NCBI RefSeq assembly: GCF_900604335.1
Contig: NZ_UWOD01000002.1
Location: 1,116,001-1,180,000, forward strand
Length of the DNA stretch: 64,000 nucleotides
From: Intestinibacillus sp. Marseille-P6563
GTDB taxonomy: Bacteria > Bacillota > Clostridia > Oscillospirales > Butyricicoccaceae
Reading direction: 5' to 3'
Below are positions 17,776 through 26,936 of the stretch, in pieces. The first letter of the stretch is position 1. Each line of letters starts with the position of its first letter. The notes beneath the pieces were generated by a model. It was given only the letters and a program-made list of their open reading frames with translations. It had not been told where the DNA came from and did not search any database. Position numbers and translations under genes: made by a program.

Positions 17776-17950
17776 ATTGCTCTCCGGCCCGGGCCTGTTG
17801 CATCTGGGTGGTGGCATCGGTGCGATTCACAATGCCCATGGTGTTGCACTCACGCAGCAGCATCCACACCCCGGACAACACAATCGCCGCCAGCAGTACC
17901 GCGATGGCCCGGCACAGGAGTTTCAAAACGCTTTTGGGGCGACGCGCCAT
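17774..17950 (-). CDS. 58-residue single-pass membrane protein
   Basis: ATG 17950 follows AAAGGAGGGG. The peptide has a basic head (MARRPKSVLK), one hydrophobic segment (about 11-33) and a short polar tail with TDATTQMQQARAGEQ. The predicted orientation is N-terminus inside, tail outside. No homologue is recognised. It lies just after a terminator of the ABC operon, so it may be read from a separate promoter inside or beyond that terminator. Confidence 0.65.
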   Translation of the reverse strand: MARRPKSVLKLLCRAIAVLLAAIVLSGVWMLLRECNTMGIVNRTDATTQMQQARAGEQ

Positions 17951-17971
17951 AAAGAACCCCTCCTTTGCATC

Positions 17972-18006
17972 AAAAAGAAAGGCAACCCAAGGATGGGTTG
18001 CCTTTC
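17972..18006 (-). terminator. terminator of the CUT2 ABC transporter operon
   Basis: GAAAGGCAACCCA (17977-17989) pairs with TGGGTTGCCTTTC (17994-18006). Its minus-strand U-tract comes from As at 17972-17976. Confidence 0.9.
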
Positions 18007-18023
18007 TGCAAATGTACGTGGGA

Positions 18024-19067
18024 TTAGCCGTTTTCCTTGGCAACCGCCAGACGCTTTGCCTTTGCTTCCATTGCGGTACGAACTACGTCGATGAATACCG
18101 CGATGATGATGATCGCGCCGATGACGATCTGCTGCAGGTCAGACGAAACGCCGAGCAGGTTACAGCCGTTACGGATAACCTGGATCATAAACGCACCGAT
18201 CAGGGTGCCCCAAACATTACCCTTACCACCGAGGAACGAAGCGCCGCCGATGATACAGGAAGCGATTGCGTCCAGGTCGCCTTCCAGCGATGCCAGCGGA
18301 ACTGCAGAGTTCAGACGGCCGATGTAGATAACGCCTGCCAGGCCGCACATGAAACCGGACATACCATAGCAGAAGATCTGTACGTTGTCGGTATTGATAC
18401 CGGCCAGACGAGCAGCTTCCGCGTTACCGCCGAAGGAGTAGATCTTGCGGCCCAGAGCCGTACGGCTCAGGAAGATGTGCATTACAACAAACACAATGAT
18501 CGTTACCAGGAAGGAAATCGGAAGAGCAAACACGCCGCCCGGAACCGGGATCGTGATGATGTCCTTCGCACCAATGACCAGCATTGCCTTGGGGAAACCG
18601 GAGATTGCAGCCGAACCCGAGATCAGCAGTGCAACACCACGGCAGATGTTCTTCATACCCAGGGTTGCGATGAAGGGGTGAGGCAGATGCAGCTTGGTCA
18701 GCAGCAGGCCGTTGATGACACCGCACAGAGTGGAAACCAGCAGGCAGATGAGGATCAGGATGATGGAGTTTACCAGCGTATCTGCATCAAAGAACTTCTG
18801 CATCATAACGCCGGAAGCCATACAGCCGATTGCCAGCAGAGAACCAGCCGACAGGTCGATACCGCCAAGCAAGATGACGCACAGCATACCAACTGCCATC
18901 AGTGCAACGATCGGCACCTGACGGAACAGGTTGGAGATGTTTGCAGCCGAGAAGAATGTACCGCCGGTTGCAATGCCCAGCGCAATACACAGGATTACAA
19001 GGGCGAGCAGCGGCCCCAATTTACCAAGAATGTCTTTTAACGTCGAGTTCTTTTTTGTAGCATCCAT
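18024..19067 (-). CDS. CUT2-family sugar/inositol ABC transporter permease (RbsC-like)
   Basis: The 347-residue inner-membrane protein has nine to ten membrane segments and the BPD_transp_2 signature GGIDLSAGSLLAIGCMASG near residues 68-87, as in RbsC, XylH and the inositol permease IatP. It should form a homodimer with the ATPase encoded just upstream. Its ATG overlaps the ATPase stop by one base (TAATG), indicating translational coupling. The operon order is binding protein, ATPase, permease. Being downstream of iolG, the substrate is probably an inositol, by context only. Confidence 0.93.
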   Translation of the reverse strand: MDATKKNSTLKDILGKLGPLLALVILCIALGIATGGTFFSAANISNLFRQVPIVALMAVGMLCVILLGGIDLSAGSLLAIGCMASGVMMQKFFDADTLVNSIILILICLLVSTLCGVINGLLLTKLHLPHPFIATLGMKNICRGVALLISGSAAISGFPKAMLVIGAKDIITIPVPGGVFALPISFLVTIIVFVVMHIFLSRTALGRKIYSFGGNAEAARLAGINTDNVQIFCYGMSGFMCGLAGVIYIGRLNSAVPLASLEGDLDAIASCIIGGASFLGGKGNVWGTLIGAFMIQVIRNGCNLLGVSSDLQQIVIGAIIIIAVFIDVVRTAMEAKAKRLAVAKENG

Positions 19068-20563
19068 TACAGTTTACCTCCCCATGCAGCCTTCATAATA
19101 TCTTCCTGATTGAAGTGTTCGGAATCGCGGTCGATCTCCGCCATGATATGGCCATGACGCATAACGATGACACGGTCACTCATGCCGAGGATTTCCGGCA
19201 GTTCCGAAGATACCATGATGACACACTTGCCCTGTTTGACCAAGCTGTTCATAACATTGTACACTTCGATCTTTGCGCCAACGTCGATACCACGAGTCGG
19301 CTCATCGAAAATATAGATATCAGCATCGGTGTTGACCCATTTGCCGATAACGACCTTCTGCTGGTTACCGCCCGACAGCGTACCGACCGGGGTATCGAGT
19401 GTCGGGGTCTTGATGCGGTAAGTTGCAACATTTTCTTCCGCGATCTTCCGGTGCTTACTCGAATCGAGGAACAAGCCCTTGCGGTCACGGTCAATGGTTG
19501 CCAGGTGCAGATTGTTCATAACCGAGAAGTCCAAAATCAGACCTTCGCCCTTACGGTCCTCGGTGAGGAATGCGATCTTATGCTCAATCGCATCCTTCGG
19601 ACAGTTGATCTCTACCTTTTCACCACTTAAGTAAATATCGCCCGAATCCTTCGGATCCGCACCAAAGATGGCGCGCATGGTTTCGGTACGGCCGGCACCA
19701 ACCAGACCGGAGAAGCCCAGTACCTGGCCGCCATATGCCTTAAAGCTGACATCATACAGAACGCCTGCGCTGTTGAGGTGTTCTACACGCAGCATTTCGC
19801 CCTTCTTTTCTGCAACTTCCTTCGGGAACAGGTTGTCCAGGCTGCGGCCAACCATGTGGGAAATCAGCAGGTCCTTGGTCATGTCCTTGACCGGAGTGGT
19901 CGAGATCCACTGGCCGTCACGCATAACCGTGATATCGTCGCAGCACTCGAAGATTTCTTCCAGCTTATGCGAAACGAAGATGATCGAAATGCCCTTTTCC
20001 TTCAGCATCTTAATGGTCTTAAAGAGCTGCTGTACTTCGGATTCCGACAGGGAGGATGTGGGTTCGTCCATGATGATCAGACGTGCATCCGACAGGATGG
20101 ACTTACCAATCTCAATGGTCTGCTGTACACCGATACCCAGCTTAGAGCATTCGGTGCGGGGATTAACCGGCTGGCCCAGATCTTCCATGATCTCGGCTGC
20201 ACGCTTGTGCATTGCCTTGTAGTCGAGCAGGATGCCCTTCTTCTTATAGTAATTGATGAACAGATTGTCCGTTACGTTCAGTTCCTGTACGATATTCAGT
20301 TCCTGATACACACAACCCACGCCAGCTGCTTTCGCGACCATCGGGTTGCTCAGATGTACCTGCTTGCCATCAATGAGGATTTCACCTTTATCCGGCTGGT
20401 TAACGCCGGTAAAAACCTTAATCAGTGTGGACTTGCCGGCGCCGTTTTCGCCGATGAGTCCATGTACCATACCCTTGCGCACGGTAAATGACATGTTATC
20501 CAGTGCCACAACGCCGGGGAAATATTTGGTGATATTCTTGAGCTCCATGATTACTTCATTCAT
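19067..20563 (-). CDS. CUT2-family ABC transporter ATPase with two nucleotide-binding domains (RbsA/MglA-like)
   Basis: The protein has about 498 residues and two fused ABC domains. Domain 1 has Walker A GENGAGKST, signature and Walker B LIIMDEPTSSLSE. The second domain has a degenerate Walker A (GLVGAGRTE), signature LSGGNQQK and IFDEPTRGIDVGAK, as in all RbsA-type proteins. The ATG at 20563 (MNEVIMELKN) is taken because the first ABC domain begins there; upstream codons are an intergenic leader. An alternative ATG lies at 20587. It powers the permease encoded next and overlaps its start by one base. Confidence 0.93.
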   Translation of the reverse strand: MNEVIMELKNITKYFPGVVALDNMSFTVRKGMVHGLIGENGAGKSTLIKVFTGVNQPDKGEILIDGKQVHLSNPMVAKAAGVGCVYQELNIVQELNVTDNLFINYYKKKGILLDYKAMHKRAAEIMEDLGQPVNPRTECSKLGIGVQQTIEIGKSILSDARLIIMDEPTSSLSESEVQQLFKTIKMLKEKGISIIFVSHKLEEIFECCDDITVMRDGQWISTTPVKDMTKDLLISHMVGRSLDNLFPKEVAEKKGEMLRVEHLNSAGVLYDVSFKAYGGQVLGFSGLVGAGRTETMRAIFGADPKDSGDIYLSGEKVEINCPKDAIEHKIAFLTEDRKGEGLILDFSVMNNLHLATIDRDRKGLFLDSSKHRKIAEENVATYRIKTPTLDTPVGTLSGGNQQKVVIGKWVNTDADIYIFDEPTRGIDVGAKIEVYNVMNSLVKQGKCVIMVSSELPEILGMSDRVIVMRHGHIMAEIDRDSEHFNQEDIMKAAWGGKL

Positions 20564-20629
20564 AATTCCTGAATCACCGTCTTTCATTTGCACATGTGGA
20601 TTTCTCTTTTTCCTCTTCTTTTGGGTATA

Positions 20630-20660
20630 GAAAACCGGGGGGGTCCGCCCCCCGGTCTCC
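20630..20660 (-). terminator. internal attenuator between binding-protein and ATPase genes
   Basis: ACCGGGGGG pairs with CCCCCCGGT (20634-20656) and is followed on the minus strand by TTTTC. It lies after the binding-protein stop, so it probably lets that gene be expressed more than the membrane components. Confidence 0.8.
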
Positions 20661-20703
20661 AATCCAAGCAATTAAGAGGATTCCTAACTGCCTACTTCCT
20701 TTT

Positions 20704-21711
20704 TTAGGCTGCGCCGTTAACCTTTGCTTCCAGGTCAGCCTTGAAATCAGCTGCATTGTCCGGGGTTACCATCTGCGTGCCGGAGTCGATGCGCTCTTCG
20801 ATTTCTTCGCCGTTAACCAGCTTGAGCAGGTTTTCAACAGCCAGCTCGCCCATGGTGTACGGAGCCTGTGCAACCGAACCCTTGATAACGCTGCCCTGAG
20901 CGATCAGTTCAGCTACCGGGATGGTGCCGTCAAAGCCGATAACCGGGATGTCTGCGCCAGCGTTTTCGATTGCACGCTGTGCACCCTGTGCCATGGAGTC
21001 AGCGGTGGTGCAGACAACGTCGATCTGGTCATAACGGTTCATCAGGTCCTGCATAGCGTTCATAGCCTTTTCTGCCTCAGACATGCAGTCACGAACCTCG
21101 ATAACTTCTACGCCGCCAGCTTCCAGGCCTTCCTTGAAGCCCTTTTCACGGTCGTCGTGGGTGGTGTCACCTGCACGGCCGCGCAGGATGATAGCCTTCT
21201 TGCCTTCGCCTACCAGCTCAGCAGCATATTCGCCGCCCTGCTTACCAGCAGCTTCGTTACCGGTACCGATGAAGGACTTCTTGTTTTCGTAGTTCGGCAG
21301 GTCGGTATCAACCGCGATAACCGGGATACCAGCGCTGTCTGCCTGCTCCAGAACCGGCAGAACGGTGTCCGGAGAAGACGGAGCGATTGCCAGGCCGTCA
21401 ACGCCTGCGCCGATTGCATTCTGAATCATGTCAACCTGCTGCTGTACTTCGGATTCTGCGTTCGGGCCGATAACGTTAACCTTAACGCCCAGCTCCTTCG
21501 CCTTTGCCTCAGCGCCAGCCTTCAGCAGTACCCAGTACTGGTCAGCCAGGGACTTAACAACAATGGTGAACTCCTTGTCGCCGCCAGCAGCGCCAGAGCC
21601 GGAAGCTGCTGCACCGGAACCGGATGCGGAGTTGTCGCTGCCACCACATGCGGTCATGGACACTGCCATTGCGCCTGCCATCAACAGGGCCAGTAATCTC
21701 TTCTTCTTCAT
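20704..21711 (-). CDS. CUT2-family sugar/inositol-binding lipoprotein
   Basis: The 335-residue lipoprotein has a signal MKKKRLLALLMAGAMAVSM ending in a lipobox (SMTAC) with a Gly/Ser/Ala linker, then a type 1 periplasmic-binding fold. Recognisable strands are FTIVVKSLADQYW, DGLAIAPSSPDTV, IPVIAVDTDLPN and IPVIGFDGT. It resembles the ribose and inositol (IbpA) binding proteins. It is the first gene of the binding protein/ATPase/permease set and follows iolG on the same strand after a 200-base leader. AGGAGGAGAAAAG precedes the ATG. Confidence 0.92.
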   Translation of the reverse strand: MKKKRLLALLMAGAMAVSMTACGGSDNSASGSGAAASGSGAAGGDKEFTIVVKSLADQYWVLLKAGAEAKAKELGVKVNVIGPNAESEVQQQVDMIQNAIGAGVDGLAIAPSSPDTVLPVLEQADSAGIPVIAVDTDLPNYENKKSFIGTGNEAAGKQGGEYAAELVGEGKKAIILRGRAGDTTHDDREKGFKEGLEAGGVEVIEVRDCMSEAEKAMNAMQDLMNRYDQIDVVCTTADSMAQGAQRAIENAGADIPVIGFDGTIPVAELIAQGSVIKGSVAQAPYTMGELAVENLLKLVNGEEIEERIDSGTQMVTPDNAADFKADLEAKVNGAA

Positions 21712-21869
21712 CTTTTCTCCTCCTTAAAGTGAAGCTTTCTATCCGACAGGGCCATTTTTTGTACCCTGCCACAGAAAGGGCGAACCCTTCTGTTTCCGCG
21801 GTTTCGCAGATAGACCGTCGGCCTATCCACCGGCCGAGTATGCCGGCAAATTTCTCTTCCTTAGGGATC

Positions 21870-21899
21870 ATCCGGCGCGCGTTACACGCGCCGGATGCT
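21870..21899 (-). repeat. 11-bp inverted repeat in the iolG/binding-protein intergenic leader
   Basis: CATCCGGCGCG and CGCGCCGGATG flank a seven-base spacer just after the iolG stop. There is no U-tract on the minus strand, so it is more likely an mRNA-stabilising or processing hairpin than a terminator. Confidence 0.65.
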
Positions 21900-21914
21900 C
21901 AGACAACTTACGAA

Positions 21915-22934
21915 TTACTCGATTTCGGACAGCTTGACCGGACGGCCTTCCTTCAGGCTCTTGCCAGCAGCCATTGCGATGATAACCGGCATCAGACCGT
22001 CGTGACCGTTAACCGGTACGTCGGTGCCGTTTACGATTGCATCGACAAAGTCCTTCTCTTCGGTGATGAACGCGTCGTTGTAGCGCTCCAGGAAGAACCA
22101 GGTCGGCTTTGCAACTTCTACGCCGTCACGGGTGGAGATCATAGCCTGGTTGTCCAGGTCGTTGCTTACCTGTACACAGCCCTTGTCGCAGTGTACTTCG
22201 GTGCGCTGGTCGTAACCGTAGTTTGCTACACGGCTGTTGTCGATCACGCCGATTGCGCCGTTTTCGAACTTCAGCATGCAGATTGCGGTGTCAACGTCGC
22301 CGTACTTTGCGTAATCCGGATCGGTCTTTACGGTACCGTAAGCGCAAACTTCGGTAACTTCGGAACCGGACAGGTAACGAACCATGTCAAAGTCATGGAT
22401 CATCATATCCAGGAAGATGCCGCCCGAAACTTCAACGTAGCTCATCGGGGGGCCTTCCGGGTCACGAGAGCAAACCTTAACGATGTGCGGTGCGCCCAGG
22501 CGACCAGAAGCAACAACGTCATGAACCTTCTTGTGGTTGTGGTCGAAGCGGCGAACGAAGCCAACCTGCAGCTTTACGCCAGCCTTCTCAACAGCGTCCA
22601 GAGCCTCGTGGATCTTGGCCAGGTCGGTGTGGATCGGCTTCTCACAGAAGATGTGCTTGCCAGCCTTAGCAGCTTCAATGATGAAATCTGCGTGCGTGTT
22701 GGTGGACGAGCAGATGAATACCGCGTCGATGTCCTTGTTGCCGAAAACAACTTCCGGATCCTTCGAGGTGACTTCTACGCCCAGGCCCTTGCACCATTCT
22801 GCCGTCTCATCATTGAGATACGGGTCCGCTACCGCAACGACTTCTGCGTTCGGTACCGACTGGCACAGGTTCATGATGTGCAGCTTGCCGATACGGCCAG
22901 CGCCCAGCACGCCGATTTTTACTTTCTTTTCCAT
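21915..22934 (-). CDS. iolG: inositol 2-dehydrogenase (IolG-type)
   Basis: The 339-residue Gfo/Idh/MocA oxidoreductase has Rossmann motif GVLGAGRIGKLH, CEKPIHTDL (catalytic Lys near 97), and GGIFLDMMIHDFDM carrying the Asp/His pair used by inositol dehydrogenases. The overall pattern matches IolG, which oxidises myo-inositol to 2-keto-myo-inositol with NAD. The start is ATG 22934 with GGGAGG upstream. It is the first gene of an operon with the ABC transporter genes, separated by a hairpin leader. Downstream operons (24837-29168) hold the rest of a probable inositol pathway. Confidence 0.88.
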   Translation of the reverse strand: MEKKVKIGVLGAGRIGKLHIMNLCQSVPNAEVVAVADPYLNDETAEWCKGLGVEVTSKDPEVVFGNKDIDAVFICSSTNTHADFIIEAAKAGKHIFCEKPIHTDLAKIHEALDAVEKAGVKLQVGFVRRFDHNHKKVHDVVASGRLGAPHIVKVCSRDPEGPPMSYVEVSGGIFLDMMIHDFDMVRYLSGSEVTEVCAYGTVKTDPDYAKYGDVDTAICMLKFENGAIGVIDNSRVANYGYDQRTEVHCDKGCVQVSNDLDNQAMISTRDGVEVAKPTWFFLERYNDAFITEEKDFVDAIVNGTDVPVNGHDGLMPVIIAMAAGKSLKEGRPVKLSEIE

Positions 22935-23078
22935 ACTTTTTTCCTCCCTAAGAAAAAAATCTCTAGGATCAGTGGATGCCTGCTTGTCCACCTGTCTGGC
23001 GAACAGCGGCAATCCGGATGCGCGGGGCTTGTCTTTATCAAATGCCCCATCGTCCGCTATTCACAACCGATCAACAAC

Positions 23079-23107
23079 AGTATACCATGTTTTTCGTCAT
23101 TTTGCCA
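23079..23107 (-). promoter_or_regulatory. putative extended -10 promoter for the iolG operon
   Basis: On the minus strand TGGTATACT forms an extended -10 (TATACT at 23079-23084) with a weak -35 TGGCAA 17 bases upstream. A 140-base leader separates it from iolG. The whole stretch 22935-23610 has no other gene. Confidence 0.5.
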
Positions 23108-23436
23108 GACCTGATCGCTTTGGGCGAATCTTGCCAGCTGCTGTTTTCGGTTGTTATTTCTTGCGTCTATTTCATTATGCAAAGAAATCCCCCGCTTGGA
23201 TATTGGCAAACTATACAATTTTCACAAATAATTTTTGGCGCACTGCAAGTTTTCAGCAAATAGACCGTGATTTTCTTGTATTTTTCCTGTTTTTCAAACT
23301 TTTTTACCGCCCAGATTTTACGGTTTTGTGAACACGACTTTTTAATTTACTTTTTTATACATTTTTCACGCGACGATGCTCCAGCTTTTCTCCTTCTTGC
23401 CACCAAGAAGCAACACAAATATCGCAAGAAATAGAA

Positions 23437-23465
23437 TTTACTTTTGTGCCCGGTTGCTGTATAAT
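23437..23465 (+). promoter_or_regulatory. sigma-A promoter for the MFS transporter
   Basis: TTTACT (23437-23442), a 17-base spacer and a perfect TATAAT (23460-23465) lie about 145 bases upstream of the start codon. Confidence 0.72.
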
Positions 23466-23610
23466 AGCGCAGCAATCCAAAATCTCAAAATTCTACCCCC
23501 TCATCACCCCGCAAAACTGTCTTTTCTTTGGGTTTTTGATTTTTGTGTATTCTTGCGATTTGCATTTTGTAATCAATCGGTGTGTATATTTTTGAAAGGT
23601 GGTTAATTTT

Positions 23611-24792
23611 ATGCACCGTTCGCGCACTTCCTTTTGGAGAAGCCTGTCATCGGGTGAAAAATATATGGTGGGCAACCTGTTTTTCCTCTATTTTGTGCAA
23701 GGTATCTTCGTCATCGGCATCGGCTCGCTGCTCCCGATGATGAAAGCCGAGTACAGCCTTAGTTATGAGGTAGGCGGTGCGCTGATTTCGGCCCACAACA
23801 TCGGTTCGCTGATCACCGGCATGTTCGTGGGCATGCTGCCCGCCCTTTTGGGCTACAAACGGACGCTCCTCTACTTTAATGTGCTTCCGTTTCTGGGCTT
23901 TGCCATCACCTTGGTGACCGGGAACCCCATTCTCCTGTTTCTGGCCATCCTGCTGACCGGTATTGGCCGCGGTGCCGTGAATTACTATAATAACCAAATC
24001 ATCAATTTTCTATCCCATGGCTCGTCTGGCCCACTGAATATGCTGCACAGCTTTTTTGCCATCGGCGCTCTGCTCTCGCCCTTCCTGGTGCTGGCCTGCA
24101 CCAGCGGCGGTGACAGCGGCTGGCGCACCGCCGTATATATTATAATAGGTATGGGTGTGGTCAGTATGCTGACCTCTCCCCGCATGCAGATGGACAGCGT
24201 ATCGCCCGAAGGCGGGCAGGCCGTGCAGCCTGCGCAGCCCTTCGGCTTTTGGCGGGAACGGCGTTTTTGGCTGACCGCAGCCATCATGCTGTGTTATTTG
24301 AGCATTGAAGCTTCAGTCATGGGCTGGCTGGTTACCTATTTTATCGATTCGGGCGCCGCCAGCGCCAGCTCGGCACAAATGCTGACCGCCCTGCTCTGGG
24401 TGGTCATCCTGCTGGGCCGGACCGGCTGCATCCTGATCGCCGGGCATGTATCCCCGCCTACCTTCTTACGCTGCGCCAGCCTGGGCATTGCAGTGTTCCT
24501 GGTGGTCGTCATCGCCAGCCCAAGCTTTGTCCCCCTGCTGCTGGGCACCATCGGCCTGGGATTGTGCATGGCCGGGATGTATGGCACGACGGTTTCAAAT
24601 GCCACCGAAGTATTCAAGACCTATCCGCTGGCCATGGGCTTTTTCGTCACCCTGACCGGCATCGGCTCGGTCATTGCGCCGTCGGTCATCGGTGCCGTTG
24701 CCGGACAGTTTGGCATGCGCGTGGGCTTAGGCGTCTTGCTGGTGCCGGCTGTTTTGCTCATCCTGTTCGCATTCGTCAACCGGAAGGCATAA
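23611..24792 (+). CDS. major facilitator superfamily transporter
   Basis: The 393-residue protein has about 12 membrane segments, with a basic N-terminal HRSRTSFWRS cytoplasmic start. The inner-loop motif is weak (LLGYKRTLLYFN between segments 2 and 3). The middle cytoplasmic loop is Gln/Pro-rich. It resembles fucose/sugar-type MFS symporters, including YfkF-like carriers of Clostridia. The ATG at 23611 is used because AGGTGG is eight bases upstream. Lying between iolG and the iol operon, it could import or export an inositol or sugar-acid intermediate. The substrate is inferred from context only. Confidence 0.85.
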   Translation: MHRSRTSFWRSLSSGEKYMVGNLFFLYFVQGIFVIGIGSLLPMMKAEYSLSYEVGGALISAHNIGSLITGMFVGMLPALLGYKRTLLYFNVLPFLGFAITLVTGNPILLFLAILLTGIGRGAVNYYNNQIINFLSHGSSGPLNMLHSFFAIGALLSPFLVLACTSGGDSGWRTAVYIIIGMGVVSMLTSPRMQMDSVSPEGGQAVQPAQPFGFWRERRFWLTAAIMLCYLSIEASVMGWLVTYFIDSGAASASSAQMLTALLWVVILLGRTGCILIAGHVSPPTFLRCASLGIAVFLVVVIASPSFVPLLLGTIGLGLCMAGMYGTTVSNATEVFKTYPLAMGFFVTLTGIGSVIAPSVIGAVAGQFGMRVGLGVLLVPAVLLILFAFVNRKA

Positions 24793-24837
24793 AAAATTGA
24801 CACCTGATGAGGAAACTCATCAGGTGTCTTTTCTTTT
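24791..24837. terminator. bidirectional terminator
   Basis: GACACCTGATGAG pairs with CTCATCAGGTGTC around a GAAA tetraloop (24799-24828), with A- and T-runs on either side. It ends both the MFS transcript and the iol operon. Confidence 0.93.
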
Positions 24838-25664
24838 TATGCGTTCAAGATACTCTTCACATAAGCAATGCCCTTGGCGGCCGCTTCCTCGTGGGTGGGA
24901 TACGGCAGGCATTCAATGGACAGGTATCCATCGTAGCCGATCTCCTCCAGTGCCTCAAACATGCGCTTAAAGTCAAGCAGCCCGGTGCCCGGATAGCGGC
25001 GGGAATTGTCCGCCAGATGGAAATACCCCAGACGTCCCTTGCAGCGCCGGATGGCAGCCACAGGATCGCACTCATCAATATTCATATGGAAGGTATCCAG
25101 GTGGGCATAGCAGTTGTCCAGCTCCGGATGCGCTTCCAGGAAGCTCATCATTTCGTCGGCTGTGGTGAATACATTCACTTCATACCGGTTGATGACCTCG
25201 ATGTTGAGCTTGATATTCCGCTCCTTGCCGTAATCATTGAGAATCTTCAAGTTGCGGGCCAGACGGTTCATATACTTGTCCCGGTCGCCGCCTGCAGGCA
25301 CATTGCCCTTGACCCAGCCCACGACAATGCCTTCGGCGCCGATCTTCTGCGCCATGTCGATGTACTGCTTCATGCCGTCAATGGCCGCTTTGGTGATGTA
25401 TGGGATGTCGCTCATCAGGTCGCACTTGCCCTCGGTGTTCAGGCGGCCGGTGATGATCATTCCAACCTTGCAGCCGCTCTCGGCGACTGCTTTGGCAATG
25501 CCTTCATAATCCAGGTCTGCATCTTCCCGGGTGTGCACCTCAATGGCCTGAAAGCCCAGGGCGCCCGCTTTCTTGACATTGCTTGCAACATCGCCGATCA
25601 TCAGGATGGGTGCGGTGAGCGGCGCAGCGTCCGCCGAAGAAACCGCCAGTTTCCACTGTTTCAT
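24837..25664 (-). CDS. IolO-like keto-gluconate epimerase (sugar phosphate isomerase/epimerase fold)
   Basis: The 275-residue TIM barrel strongly resembles Thermotoga IolO. Shared features are the N-terminal LAVSSADAA strand, INRYEVN carrying the first metal Glu, the DTFHMNIDE segment, FHLADNSRRYPGTGLLDF and IECLPYPTHEEAA at the C-terminal metal site. In Thermotoga IolO epimerises 5-keto-L-gluconate to D-tagaturonate. GGAGGATACAT precedes the ATG. It is the last gene of the operon, behind IolM, IolN and a dehydrogenase. The specific reaction is inferred by similarity from memory and by operon context. Confidence 0.82.
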   Translation of the reverse strand: MKQWKLAVSSADAAPLTAPILMIGDVASNVKKAGALGFQAIEVHTREDADLDYEGIAKAVAESGCKVGMIITGRLNTEGKCDLMSDIPYITKAAIDGMKQYIDMAQKIGAEGIVVGWVKGNVPAGGDRDKYMNRLARNLKILNDYGKERNIKLNIEVINRYEVNVFTTADEMMSFLEAHPELDNCYAHLDTFHMNIDECDPVAAIRRCKGRLGYFHLADNSRRYPGTGLLDFKRMFEALEEIGYDGYLSIECLPYPTHEEAAAKGIAYVKSILNA

Positions 25665-25740
25665 ATGTATCCTCCTACTTGGAAATCCGGAAAGGAGGGA
25701 AAGCCAACCGCTTCCCCTCCTTCATAAAGTTATATGGAAT

Positions 25741-26823
25741 TTAGTCGTCGAAGGTGAGCATAACCTTGCGAGCAACTGCCTTGTTCTGCGCCATCTTCAT
25801 GGCTTCGTCGAGGTCCTCAAACTTGTAGTAGTGAGAAACCAGAGCCTTGAAGTCATACTTGTCCTTGATCTTGGACATGAAGCGGATGGTGCGCGGGAAC
25901 CAGTTAGTGGTGCCGCCGGAACCTGCGATGTGCAGAGTCTTCCAGATGGTCTTGCCGATTTCAACCGGAACCTTACGGCCGATGGAGTGACCAACCACAC
26001 CAACGCGAGCCGAGTGGCCAGCGATGTCGAACAGCGAAGCGATACCGTTGTCGTTGCCCGAGCATTCGATGATAACAGACGGGCCGCGGCCGTTCGTTAG
26101 ACGCTTCAGTTCTGCTTCCAGAGCGCCGGGCTCGGTGAACTTGGACGAGTCAACCGTTATATTTGCGCCATACTTGAGCGCATTTTCACGACGGGATTCT
26201 ACCGGGTCAATAACGATAACGTTCGCACCAGAGGTTGCGCAAACCATAGCAGCCGAGCAGCCGATCGGGCCGCCGCCGATGATGGCGCAGTCGTCCGAAG
26301 CGTCCGGATTGCAGCCATTGCCCCATACGCCCCAGTAACCTACGTTGAAGTTTTCAACGAAGATACCGATTTCATCCGACCAGTCGTCCGGAATGACATG
26401 GGTGTAAGCTTCTTCCAGAATCATGTATTCGCCGAAGCCGCCAGGAGAGTCCGGACGGAAACCAACTTCACGCATGTTCAGGCAAGCCGAGGACATTTTG
26501 CCGTCCTTGCAGTTTGCACACTGGTGGCAGGGCAGTACGCAGTCGCCTACAACCTTGTTGCCAACCTTAACCGAGGTGCAGTCGCTGCCGACTTCTACCG
26601 CAGTACCAACCCATTCATGGCCCGGCGTATAGGGGCCCAGGTCGTAACGGCCTTCTGCCGACAGACCTTCGAAGCATTCTACGTCGGACTGGCAGATACC
26701 GCAAGCACGGAGCTTAATCAGAACCTGATTGGGCTTGAGCGGCGGCAGTTCGAGTTCTTCAATGCGCAGGTCGAACGGACCATGCATAAATGCAGCTTTG
26801 CACTTGGTAGGACGATTGGTCAT
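25741..26823 (-). CDS. zinc-dependent medium-chain alcohol/sugar-acid dehydrogenase
   Basis: The 360-residue MDR-family dehydrogenase has the catalytic zinc site CGICQSDVE, the GHEWVG motif, and the structural zinc cluster CHQCANCKDGKMSSAC. Its nucleotide-binding motif is GGGPIGCSAA with IDPVESRR following the second strand. It resembles L-threonine, sorbitol and L-gulonate/altronate-type dehydrogenases. In the operon it sits between the IolN hydrolase and the IolO epimerase. It could reduce the sugar-acid product (a tagaturonate- or 5-keto-gluconate-reductase role) in place of UxaB. The substrate is inferred. Confidence 0.88.
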   Translation of the reverse strand: MTNRPTKCKAAFMHGPFDLRIEELELPPLKPNQVLIKLRACGICQSDVECFEGLSAEGRYDLGPYTPGHEWVGTAVEVGSDCTSVKVGNKVVGDCVLPCHQCANCKDGKMSSACLNMREVGFRPDSPGGFGEYMILEEAYTHVIPDDWSDEIGIFVENFNVGYWGVWGNGCNPDASDDCAIIGGGPIGCSAAMVCATSGANVIVIDPVESRRENALKYGANITVDSSKFTEPGALEAELKRLTNGRGPSVIIECSGNDNGIASLFDIAGHSARVGVVGHSIGRKVPVEIGKTIWKTLHIAGSGGTTNWFPRTIRFMSKIKDKYDFKALVSHYYKFEDLDEAMKMAQNKAVARKVMLTFDD

Positions 26824-26936
26824 AACGAGTATCTCCTTTCAAATTTCACAGGTATGTTTTGCCCCGCTTTTCCAAAAAGCGGGCGGGATGCAGGGGCAGC
26901 GCCCCTGCATCCGCCGGAGGCAATATAAAGTCAATC

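Larger units (their letters stand above)
22935..23610. other. AT-rich intergenic region between iolG and the MFS gene
   Basis: This 676-base region separates the divergent iolG operon and the MFS carrier. It holds a promoter on each strand (23079-23107 minus; 23437-23465 plus) and long T/A-rich runs. No convincing extra open frame with a ribosome site was seen. Confidence 0.7.
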
